DNA of 64,000 nucleotides. It comes from Candidatus Brevefilum sp. GTDB lineage: Bacteria; Chloroflexota; Anaerolineae; Anaerolineales; Anaerolineaceae. Location of the stretch: positions 162,530 through 226,529 of the forward strand of contig JARGGB010000001.1 of NCBI GenBank assembly GCA_029210815.1, written 5' to 3'. A program made the position numbers and the translations under genes. Below, one piece after another: positions 36,751 to 44,451 of this stretch (the stretch's first letter is position 1; each line of letters starts with the position of its first letter). The notes beneath the pieces are model-generated. The model ran no database searches. It was not told the origin of the DNA and worked only from the letters and a program-made list of their open reading frames with translations.

Positions 36751-37299
36751 TTATGCCCCTTTTACCAATCGAACACCAGGACCAGATAATGATGCTTCGT
36801 AAACCTCAAGAATAAACAATAATGAGGATAAGCGGTTCAAGTAAGAAATCAGGATTTCCTTAGTGATTTCCTTTGCTTCAAATAAAGCAATTGCTTTGCG
36901 CTCTGCTCGTCGAACAATTGTACGGGCAAGGCTCAACGCGCCGCTTGATGGATTTTCTCCGGGGATGATAAATTCTCGCTTCAAATCTACCAGGCTTTCG
37001 ACAGACGCAATTTTCTCTTCAAGCCAATGAATTTCGTTTTCACCGATCTTATCAAAACGATCACTGACATCCGGTGATGCAGACAGCTCAGACATTAAAA
37101 AATATAGCTGTTTTTGAATCTCTAATAAGATATCTTTCGTGTTCTGCCCAAGGGAAATCGACCTTGCAAACCCTATCGCAGCATTGGATTCATCAACACT
37201 GCCAACAGCGTCGATTCGCAATGAGTTTTTAGAAATCCGCCCTTCTCCTAAAAACCCTGTATCCCCGGTATCCCCTTTTCCAGTAAAAAATGAAGCCAT
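36751..37299 (-). CDS. PduO-type cob(I)alamin adenosyltransferase
   Basis: A 182-residue protein from the ATG at 37299, preceded by GGAAGG. The N-terminal TGKGDTGDTGFLG, the ATP motif in GSVDESNAAIG and the C-terminal RTIVRRAERKAIAL...YLNRLSSLLF are characteristic. It makes adenosylcobalamin from cob(I)alamin and ATP. No other cobalamin gene or B12 riboswitch is visible nearby. It begins ten bases after the stop of the solute-binding protein gene. Confidence 0.9.
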   Translation of the reverse strand: MASFFTGKGDTGDTGFLGEGRISKNSLRIDAVGSVDESNAAIGFARSISLGQNTKDILLEIQKQLYFLMSELSASPDVSDRFDKIGENEIHWLEEKIASVESLVDLKREFIIPGENPSSGALSLARTIVRRAERKAIALFEAKEITKEILISYLNRLSSLLFILEVYEASLSGPGVRLVKGA

Positions 37300-37309
37300 T
37301 AATCCTTCC

Positions 37310-39013
37310 CTATTCAGCACTATCAGTTGCTTCTATGTTATTTTCGCCATTCGTATTCACGCCAGACAGAATGTACCACTCATGAACGTTGTTGAAACGG
37401 TCACTGGGTTCAAACAGCGGACCCAGCTTGATCCCATTAATATCTTCCGTGACTGCGTACGTATAAACAGGATAAAATAGCGGCAAGGAAGGCAGTTCTC
37501 GCATGAACAAAACCTGGAAATTTCGATATAAACGTTCTCGTTCGCCAATATCAGACGTCATACGAGCCTGCTCTAAAAATTCACTTGCTGAACGGTTATC
37601 CCATTCCGCGTAATTTTGGCCCGACTGAACCTGTGCCTGCCCCCAAAATGGATAGGGGTCCGGGTCGGGTGATCGAGTGAAATTGATGTCCACCAGGGCA
37701 GTTTCATAATTCCGCAATGAAAGATCCTCTAATACATTCTCATACGGTTTAGATTCCAAAGTAACATTTACACCCAGTTTTTCCCAATCAGCCTGGATTT
37801 GCTCTGCAATCTGCGTGTGTTCTGCCGTATCAGGATGCAGTAAAGTCAAAGAGATTTCAAGATCCGTTTCACTTCGATATACTTCAGCCTCTTCGTCAAA
37901 GGTCACACCTGTTGATTCAAACAAGCGTTTTGCTTCGACAAAATTAAAAGGCACTTTTTCCAGGTCATTATAATGTGCCCAGGTTCCTGGCAGAATTGGC
38001 CCATTCGCCTGAACGGCTTGTCCATTGAATACTTGCTCAATAATCGCATCCCGATTGATTGCCGCCAGCAAAGCTCGCCTGAAATCTGGGTTCTGAAGAA
38101 AGCCTACTTCAGGATTGTTGAGATTCAGGTAAGTCATCGTTAAAAGTGGTTCTCGGGTTGTGTAGACCGATAAATCAGGTTCAGACAGGATATCCGATAG
38201 AATGGATGAATGGACTTTTCCTATGCCCTCCACCTCACCTTCCCGGAATGCAGCTAAAGCGTCCTGTGAACTCGGATAATAGCGGAAAATGAATTCATCC
38301 AAATAAGGACGTTCTTGAAAATACGCATCAAATGCTTCAAGAACGACACCAGCAATTTTTTCATTTTCAACAATCAGACGCTGAAAACGAAAAGGTCCTG
38401 TCCCGACTGGCGCAAGATTATAGGGGTGATCCACCAAGTCATCCATCCCAAGGCCGCCCAAGATGTGCTCTGGGAGGATGCCAAAACTCAAATAATCTAA
38501 GAATGGGGCAAAGGGTTCCGGCAATAAAAATTGCAGCTGGACATCAGAAAGTGCAACAACCTCAACCTCAGCCCAAAAATTTCGCAAATCCACGGGAATT
38601 AAATTATGCTGGCTTTGGAGCAGCCCGGTCGTATACAATACATCCTGACTGTTAAAAGGTTCACCATCATGCCAGTACACATCCGTTCGCAGGCTAAAAT
38701 TGTAAACCGTGCCGTCTCTTGAAACGCCCCAGGATTCAGCTAAATCACTTTGTGGAATACCTCTTGAGTCAAATTTCACCAGGTTGTTAAAAATTAGCTG
38801 ATCAACAGCTCGATCCGGTTCATTATACAAATCCAAAAAGGGATTTAACCGCATAAACTCACCAATCAATGCTTCAGTATAAACACCGCCTGAAATTGGT
38901 GATGGGGTTGATTGGATTTCTTCCCCATCATCCATTTGCTGAATAATGAGCAATATTCCCACAATCAAACCGGTTACAAGAACGATCAGTAGTTGCCAAC
39001 GATATTTTTTCAT
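37310..39013 (-). CDS. ABC-type peptide/nickel solute-binding protein (SBP_bac_5)
   Basis: A 567-residue protein. A single N-terminal hydrophobic helix (residues about 8-25) has no lipobox cysteine, so it is anchored by the helix or cleaved. The rest is a family 5 binding protein (SDLAESWGVSRDGTVYNFSL, VYWHDGEPFNSQDV, VGTGPF). These feed oligopeptides or similar ligands to Dpp/Opp permeases. No permease or ATPase gene lies next to it. Confidence 0.85.
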   Translation of the reverse strand: MKKYRWQLLIVLVTGLIVGILLIIQQMDDGEEIQSTPSPISGGVYTEALIGEFMRLNPFLDLYNEPDRAVDQLIFNNLVKFDSRGIPQSDLAESWGVSRDGTVYNFSLRTDVYWHDGEPFNSQDVLYTTGLLQSQHNLIPVDLRNFWAEVEVVALSDVQLQFLLPEPFAPFLDYLSFGILPEHILGGLGMDDLVDHPYNLAPVGTGPFRFQRLIVENEKIAGVVLEAFDAYFQERPYLDEFIFRYYPSSQDALAAFREGEVEGIGKVHSSILSDILSEPDLSVYTTREPLLTMTYLNLNNPEVGFLQNPDFRRALLAAINRDAIIEQVFNGQAVQANGPILPGTWAHYNDLEKVPFNFVEAKRLFESTGVTFDEEAEVYRSETDLEISLTLLHPDTAEHTQIAEQIQADWEKLGVNVTLESKPYENVLEDLSLRNYETALVDINFTRSPDPDPYPFWGQAQVQSGQNYAEWDNRSASEFLEQARMTSDIGERERLYRNFQVLFMRELPSLPLFYPVYTYAVTEDINGIKLGPLFEPSDRFNNVHEWYILSGVNTNGENNIEATDSAE

Positions 39014-39029
39014 ATGTTTAAGATAAAAG

Positions 39030-39054
39030 GGGCAACCCTTTTGGCGAGTTGCCC
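39030..39054 (-). terminator. Hairpin with T-rich tail between secG and the solute-binding protein gene
   Basis: GGGCAAC (39030-39036) and GTTGCCC (39048-39054) form a 7-bp stem. On the minus strand it is followed by CTTTTATCTT. It fits an intrinsic terminator for secG, but is only about 16 bases from the next start, so it may also act as an attenuator. A second palindrome (TCCGAAA/TTTCGGA, 39089-39104) directly follows the secG stop. Confidence 0.65.
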
Positions 39055-39104
39055 GATAGTTTTAAGTGAGATTTTTTCGCCAGGATGCTCCGAAATTTTT
39101 CGGA

Positions 39105-39332
39105 TTATGCACCAAACATGACTGTTAATATGGTTAACAAGAAAAATAATACACTCAATCCAATTGTCACCCAAAACAAAACTTTCTCAACGCCTCGGCG
39201 CTGCGTATAAACGCCGCCCGTGTCGCCGCCGCCTGTTAATCCTCCCAATCCCACACCCTTACTTTGAAGGATAATGCTCGCTATTAAAGCGATTGACGTT
39301 ATAATTAATGCAACACCAAAATAATTTGCCAC
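39105..39332 (-). CDS. secG: Preprotein translocase subunit SecG
   Basis: A 75-residue protein from a GTG at 39332, chosen because AAGGAGG lies seven bases upstream. Two hydrophobic helices flank the SecG signature LQSKGVGLGGLTGGGD. It is an accessory subunit of SecYEG. Monocistronic, followed by hairpins. Confidence 0.9.
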   Translation of the reverse strand: MANYFGVALIITSIALIASIILQSKGVGLGGLTGGGDTGGVYTQRRGVEKVLFWVTIGLSVLFFLLTILTVMFGA

Positions 39333-39391
39333 TCGTGCCTCCTTTTTAACAGAGATGATTATACCCACAACCTGAAAATTACGTCAACCCA

Positions 39392-40459
39392 ATGAATGAA
39401 TCAAAATTTGCTTTACACATACATACCACCTACTCTGACGGCCGCGCGACCCATAATGAACTCATCGAAATCGCGCGAAAAACTGGGCTTGATGGCATCA
39501 TTACCACTGACCACAATATTTGGGTAGAAGGGCTTGATGGCTATCATGGTGATGTCAAACACAAAGTAATGCTGCTTGTTGGCGAAGAAGTCCATGATAG
39601 AGACCTTGAACCACCCGGCAACCACATGCTGATCTTAGGGCAAAATAAAGAACTTTCTCCTTTTGCCAGCAATCCCCAGAGGTTGATTGACCAGGTTAAT
39701 AATGGCAAAGGACTTACTTTCCTTGCACATCCAGTTGAAGATCCCCTGGAGCGGTTCAGTGAAAAAGAATTTTCCTGGCGAAATTGGGAAATTAAGGGTT
39801 TTACAGGGATCGAGCTGTGGAACCAAATGAGCGAATTCAAAAGCGTTTCCCAGGATCTGAATTCTGCATTTATTAATGCCCTTTTCCCGAAACGCATGTC
39901 CCTTGGCCCTCTTGAGAGAACCCTTAGTTTGTGGGATAAACTTATCGCTGCACGTAACGAGCAAATTGTCGCAGTAGCCGGGGTTGATGCGCACCAATTA
40001 GAAAAGAATATTGGACCGTTTACCCTCAAACTCTATCCTTATCTCCACCATTTCCAAAGCTTAAGAACCCATATTTTGACTGACGAACCTCTGAATAAAA
40101 ATTTTGCTGAAGCAAAAAACCAGATTCTTTCAGCACTTCGTAATGGACATTGCTTTATTGGTTATGATCTCCCGGCAGCAACCGATGGCTTTCGCTTTAC
40201 TGTTCATAACGAGCAAGGTCAATATATTATGGGGGATGAGGTCAAAGTGACAGGTGGATTGACTTTCCAGATCAGGCTTCCACAAAAGAACCTTTGCAGG
40301 TTTTATAAAGATGGAAAATTGATCAATGAATGGCAGGATCGTGACGTTTGCACCTACATGACGACAGAACCTGGCGTTTACCGCGTTGAATCTTTTATCC
40401 CTTACAAAGGTAAACAACGGGGATGGATTTTTAGCAACCCGATCTATGCCTGGCTTTAA
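39392..40459 (+). CDS. PHP-domain phosphoesterase
   Basis: A 355-residue protein with the PHP metal motifs: [34 protein letters not shown] and a late [10 protein letters not shown]. The family hydrolyses phosphoesters with two or three metals; the substrate is not deducible here. The C-terminal 100 residues form a beta-rich appendage. Its stop overlaps the stop of the convergent rtcB by four bases. Confidence 0.8.
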   Translation: MNESKFALHIHTTYSDGRATHNELIEIARKTGLDGIITTDHNIWVEGLDGYHGDVKHKVMLLVGEEVHDRDLEPPGNHMLILGQNKELSPFASNPQRLIDQVNNGKGLTFLAHPVEDPLERFSEKEFSWRNWEIKGFTGIELWNQMSEFKSVSQDLNSAFINALFPKRMSLGPLERTLSLWDKLIAARNEQIVAVAGVDAHQLEKNIGPFTLKLYPYLHHFQSLRTHILTDEPLNKNFAEAKNQILSALRNGHCFIGYDLPAATDGFRFTVHNEQGQYIMGDEVKVTGGLTFQIRLPQKNLCRFYKDGKLINEWQDRDVCTYMTTEPGVYRVESFIPYKGKQRGWIFSNPIYAWL

Positions 40460-41919
40460 CCTTTGATAACAATAAGCGGGTGAAGTACGGCAACTTTTTT
40501 GGCAATCCCGGCACCAACAACGCTTTCAACAACCTGATCGACATCCTTATATGCCTGGGGCGCTTCCTCAGCAAGCCCAGCCATCGAGCCCGCACGAATT
40601 TCTATGCCCTCCTTTTCAAGGTGTTTTAGCAAATCTTCTCCCCACACTTCTCGTTTTGCCTGTGATCGGCTCATGACCCTGCCGGCGCCGTGGCAAGAAG
40701 ACCCGAATGAACGCACCATACTTAATTCTGTACCAGTGAGTACCCAGGAAGCTGTACCCATTGAACCTGGAACAAGAACGGGCTGCCCGATCTCGGCATA
40801 ATCATCGGGGATCCCCACCGATCCTGGTCCAAAGGCGCGAGTTGCACCCTTTCGGTGAACGCAAACAAGCTTTTCTTTCCCATCTACATTGTGATTTTCA
40901 AATTTTCCGATATTATGTGCAATATCATAAACTTGCTTGAGATGCCAATCATCAACTTTTCCAGCCAAAACCTTTTCAAAGGCTAGTCTCAGTCGATCGG
41001 TAAGCAGTTGACGATTCAAAAATGCAAAATTTGCGCCGCACCGCATTGCGCCTAAATAATCCTGTCCCTCTGGTGACTGGATCGGCGCGCACACCAATTG
41101 TTTATCTGGCAAGCTGATCCCATACTTCCTGACAGCATTTTGCAACTGCCTGACATAATCTGTGCAAATTTGATGGCCAAAACCTCGAGACCCTGTGTGG
41201 ATTTGGACAGCTATCTCACCCGGGCATAATCCCAAAACCTTTGCTGCTTCTTCGTCGAACACTTTTGCAACAATATCAACCTCAATAAAATGGTTTCCCC
41301 CGCCCAAAGTGCCTAGCTGGGTTCTTCCTCGAGATAAAGCACGTTCGCTCAATTTACTCGGATCCGCACCATCCAAACATCCATTGGCTTCGGTATGGAG
41401 GATATCCTCCTGGCTTGCATAGCCTGCTGATTTAGCCCATTTTGCACCTTTGACACAGGCTTCAATCAGCTCATTTTTAGAAAGGGACAAATCGCTGTCC
41501 ACCCCCACCCCGCTTGGACAATACTGATTGATGGTCGTAGCCAAAATGCTCAAGTAGTCCTTAATCTCATCATAACTGAGCTTTGTTGATAACAACCGCA
41601 CACCGCAATTGATATCGTATCCAATCCCACCCGGTGAAATGACACCATTCTCAATATCGGTGGCAGCAACACCGCCAATCGGGAAACCGTACCCCTGGTG
41701 CATATCTGGCATCACCATCACTGCACCAACCAAACCAGGTAATGTGCTGACATTTATTGCCTGAATAATGGATTTATCCCGAAAAGAATCCTGCAGAAGA
41801 GACTTCGAAGCAAAAATCCGCACCGGGACGCGCATATCCGAACGAAAATCTGGTGAAATTTCCCACTCAAATTCCCGAATCTGAGTAAACATATCAAAAC
41901 TTATTTCGGTCATTGTCAT
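40456..41919 (-). CDS. rtcB: RNA-splicing ligase RtcB
   Basis: A 487-residue protein with RtcB landmarks: [35 protein letters not shown] and the guanylylated-histidine region [15 protein letters not shown]. It joins 2',3'-cyclic phosphate and 5'-OH RNA ends. The upstream gene (gap 5 bases) encodes archease, its activator, giving a minimal RNA-repair operon. No RtcA or RtcR is nearby. Confidence 0.95.
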   Translation of the reverse strand: MTMTEISFDMFTQIREFEWEISPDFRSDMRVPVRIFASKSLLQDSFRDKSIIQAINVSTLPGLVGAVMVMPDMHQGYGFPIGGVAATDIENGVISPGGIGYDINCGVRLLSTKLSYDEIKDYLSILATTINQYCPSGVGVDSDLSLSKNELIEACVKGAKWAKSAGYASQEDILHTEANGCLDGADPSKLSERALSRGRTQLGTLGGGNHFIEVDIVAKVFDEEAAKVLGLCPGEIAVQIHTGSRGFGHQICTDYVRQLQNAVRKYGISLPDKQLVCAPIQSPEGQDYLGAMRCGANFAFLNRQLLTDRLRLAFEKVLAGKVDDWHLKQVYDIAHNIGKFENHNVDGKEKLVCVHRKGATRAFGPGSVGIPDDYAEIGQPVLVPGSMGTASWVLTGTELSMVRSFGSSCHGAGRVMSRSQAKREVWGEDLLKHLEKEGIEIRAGSMAGLAEEAPQAYKDVDQVVESVVGAGIAKKVAVLHPLIVIKG

Positions 41920-41924
41920 TACTC

Positions 41925-42332
41925 CTAAACATCAAAAGTAATCATGGTCTCGAAACCTGTTTTAGTTTCCAAAATATCCAAATTATGGAAGGTGACGGCT
42001 TTTATGCTTCGCTGGTAAGATCCAATTTTACAGCCCCTTGCAGAAACTACAATGATATCCATCGAATTGCCAAAAGAAAAATTGTCGAAACAAGACCATT
42101 TATCATCCACCAGGAACAAAAGCTCATTTAAAAAGTCAACAAGCTGCATTTCCATACTACCCTGGCCAATTTCAAAGTTGACATTCGTCATCAGCTCCCG
42201 GTTCCTTTTAATTCCCATCAATTCATACATCCCCCATGCAGACTGCCTGAGAAGGTCAAAAAAATCTTCACCCCACACTCTCAGCGCAATATCAGCAGTA
42301 TGCTCAACCTCTTCATAACCTGATAAAATCAT
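41925..42332 (-). CDS. Archease, RtcB activator
   Basis: A 135-residue protein from the ATG at 42332, where the archease N-terminus starts ([20 protein letters not shown]). Other features are the [14 protein letters not shown] segment and an acidic metal-binding C-terminus. Archease speeds the guanylylation cycle of RtcB, encoded immediately downstream. No Shine-Dalgarno; a -10-like palindrome lies right upstream, so the message may be nearly leaderless. Confidence 0.9.
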   Translation of the reverse strand: MILSGYEEVEHTADIALRVWGEDFFDLLRQSAWGMYELMGIKRNRELMTNVNFEIGQGSMEMQLVDFLNELLFLVDDKWSCFDNFSFGNSMDIIVVSARGCKIGSYQRSIKAVTFHNLDILETKTGFETMITFDV

Positions 42333-42336
42333 CTTG

Positions 42337-42350
42337 AGTATAATTATACT
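42337..42350. promoter_or_regulatory. Palindromic back-to-back -10 between archease and fhaA-like genes
   Basis: AGTATAATTATACT is a perfect 14-bp palindrome with a consensus TATAAT on each strand. The archease ATG (42332) and the fhaA-like ATG (42363) are 11 and 19 bases from the respective -10 boxes. Neither side has a clear -35 or a TG extension. It could also be an operator. Confidence 0.45.
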
Positions 42351-42362
42351 GGATCGGTTCTT

Positions 42363-43127
42363 ATGAATAATAACCTTGAACAATTCGAAACACGCTTACG
42401 TGTCTTATTTGAAGAAAATCTCATCAGGCTAATTCCTGGGATGCATGCCCCTCGAAAACTTTTTGATGATTTGTTGGGTGCAATGCATGAAAATGCAAGA
42501 GCAGCCTCCGAAAATCGAGCCTTAGCACCTGACCTATATAAAATTCATGTGCCTGAGGAAGACCTGGATGATTGGAAAGCGCATCAGGACATTTTGAATG
42601 AAATGGCGGATTTCCTACATAAAACAGGAAAATCTGAAGGTTATGAATTTAATCACCATCCGACATTAGTGGTCCTTCCCCAGGAAACAATACAAAGCAA
42701 GGTTTTTTATCTGGACACCAGTATCTCTCCTGCTAATCAAGTACTGCCAGACACTGCTGCGATTCCCAACAATGAGCGGCCAAACATTCAGGATGAAATC
42801 CCGGGTCGTGCTTTCCTTATTGTTGGAGGAAACGAAAACTTTTTACTTGAAAAATCAGTGATTGATATCGGTCGACACTCGGAGAATGATTTGATCCTGA
42901 ATGAACCCCACGTATCAAGGCACCACGCACAGCTTCGGGCGATCAACAAACGTTATATCATCTTTGATGTGGGTTCAACAGGCGGACTCTTTATCAATGG
43001 AAAGAAAATTTCTCAGGCGACTCTCCAACCCGGGGATGTCATTCGAATTGGTATGGTTAACCTGATTTTTGTACAGGATATCACCTCAGAAAATCCAACA
43101 ACAGCGATAACCATCGAGGAAGATTGA
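42363..43127 (+). CDS. FhaA-like protein: DUF3662 plus FHA domain
   Basis: A 254-residue protein. Residues 1-120 match the DUF3662 (FhaA N-terminal) domain; residues 150-245 form an FHA domain with the phosphothreonine-binding pattern DIGRHSENDLIL...HVSRHHAQLRA. FHA domains bind phosphothreonine peptides. In actinobacteria, FhaA sits with FhaB, RodA, PbpA and PknA/B in a cell-wall control cluster; here FhaB-like and RodA-like genes follow, but no kinase. No Shine-Dalgarno at the ATG. Confidence 0.85.
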   Translation: MNNNLEQFETRLRVLFEENLIRLIPGMHAPRKLFDDLLGAMHENARAASENRALAPDLYKIHVPEEDLDDWKAHQDILNEMADFLHKTGKSEGYEFNHHPTLVVLPQETIQSKVFYLDTSISPANQVLPDTAAIPNNERPNIQDEIPGRAFLIVGGNENFLLEKSVIDIGRHSENDLILNEPHVSRHHAQLRAINKRYIIFDVGSTGGLFINGKKISQATLQPGDVIRIGMVNLIFVQDITSENPTTAITIEED

Positions 43128-43138
43128 GGCAATAATAA

Positions 43139-43579
43139 ATGAACGCGATATTGGTATTCGCCCTCCGCTTACTGCTCATATTATTGTCCTACACCTTTTT
43201 GGGATGGATAATTTATACCATCTACATGGATCTGAAAAGAGAAAGCTCTTTGAAAGAGGAGAAAACCACATCTCCAATTGTTCTCTCAGTAAAAATCGAC
43301 GATGAAGAAATAACAAAACGCTTCAGACAACCTGAAATTATCCTTGGAAGAGACCCATCCGCAGACTTTTTCTTAAATAACGAAACAATTTCACTCAGGC
43401 ATTGCAAGGTCTTTTTCCGACAAAAACAATGGTGGGTAGAGGATCTTGAATCCACAAACGGGACGTATCTAAATCAAGGACAGGTTACGACTAGCACTAT
43501 TTTGACAGATGGTGATAAATTAACACTGGGAAAAGTAGACATCACAATTAGAATCAATCAAAATATCATACTGGAGTAA
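43139..43579 (+). CDS. FhaB-like membrane-anchored FHA protein
   Basis: A 146-residue protein. One N-terminal membrane helix (residues 4-28) is followed by an FHA domain (ILGRDPSADFFL, ISLRHCKVFF, LESTNGTYLN) that keeps the conserved Gly-Arg, Ser and Asn. It resembles FhaB/FipA of actinobacteria. Spacing to both neighbours is under 15 bases, so it is in the operon with the RodA-PBP fusion. Confidence 0.85.
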   Translation: MNAILVFALRLLLILLSYTFLGWIIYTIYMDLKRESSLKEEKTTSPIVLSVKIDDEEITKRFRQPEIILGRDPSADFFLNNETISLRHCKVFFRQKQWWVEDLESTNGTYLNQGQVTTSTILTDGDKLTLGKVDITIRINQNIILE

Positions 43580-43582
43580 GTT

Positions 43583-44449
43583 ATGATCGAAACCCCTATT
43601 TTGGCTGTCATTGGCGGATCAGGTTTGTATAATTTTAAGGATCTGACAGGTATCGAAACAATTCAATTGGATACCCCATTTGGAAAACCCAGCGCCCCGA
43701 TTACTCTGGGTAATTTGATGGGAAAACCCGTCGCTTTCCTCGCACGACATGGGATTGGGCATACATACTCACCCACCGAAGTCCCTTACCGGGCAAATAT
43801 GTTTGCCTTGAAAAAGCTGGGGGTAAAGCGGATCGTAAGTGTCAGTGCATGCGGATCATTGCGTGAAGCTTATGCTCCTGGCACCATCATCATTCCAAAT
43901 CAAATCTTCGACTTTACACACAAACGAGAAAGAAGTTTCTTTAGCGAGGGGCTGGTTGCACATGTTAGTGTGGCGGATCCTTTTTGTGAAAACCTTTCAA
44001 ACATTCTTGAAAACGCGGTTAAACAAACTGAAGCAAGATTTCATCGCGGTGGTACTTATATCACCATTGAAGGGCCAAGGTTCTCTACGAAAGGGGAATC
44101 CAACCTTTACAGGCAATGGGGAATTGACATCATCGGGATGACAGCCTCTCCAGAAGCTTTTCTTGCGCGTGAGGCAGAAATTTGCTACACAACGATGGCG
44201 CATGTAACAGACTATGACGTTTGGCATGTCAGTGAAGAGACCGTAACCGTTGATATGGTCATTCGAACCTTATCAAAAAATATCAGCCTTGCCCAGGAAG
44301 CGATCAAAAATTTGGTTGCTATGATTGATGAAACTGATGAATGTGATTGCCATAATGCGCTGCAAAATGCACTCATCACCAACCGTGATCATATCGATCC
44401 TGTAAAGAAAGCCCAAATTTCACTTCTGATTGAAAAATACCTGGATTAA
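43583..44449 (+). CDS. mtnP: S-methyl-5'-thioadenosine phosphorylase
   Basis: A 288-residue protein of the nucleoside phosphorylase family 2. Motifs: GGSGLYNFKDL, TPFGKPSAPI, FLARHGIGH, DFTHKRERSFF and TIEGPRFSTKGES. It splits methylthioadenosine with phosphate to adenine and methylthioribose 1-phosphate. It lies between fhaB-like and rodA-PBP genes with 2-3 base gaps, an odd insertion in a cell-wall operon. Selectivity for MTA over adenosine or inosine is inferred from the motif set. Confidence 0.88.
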   Translation: MIETPILAVIGGSGLYNFKDLTGIETIQLDTPFGKPSAPITLGNLMGKPVAFLARHGIGHTYSPTEVPYRANMFALKKLGVKRIVSVSACGSLREAYAPGTIIIPNQIFDFTHKRERSFFSEGLVAHVSVADPFCENLSNILENAVKQTEARFHRGGTYITIEGPRFSTKGESNLYRQWGIDIIGMTASPEAFLAREAEICYTTMAHVTDYDVWHVSEETVTVDMVIRTLSKNISLAQEAIKNLVAMIDETDECDCHNALQNALITNRDHIDPVKKAQISLLIEKYLD

Positions 44450-44451
44450 TT

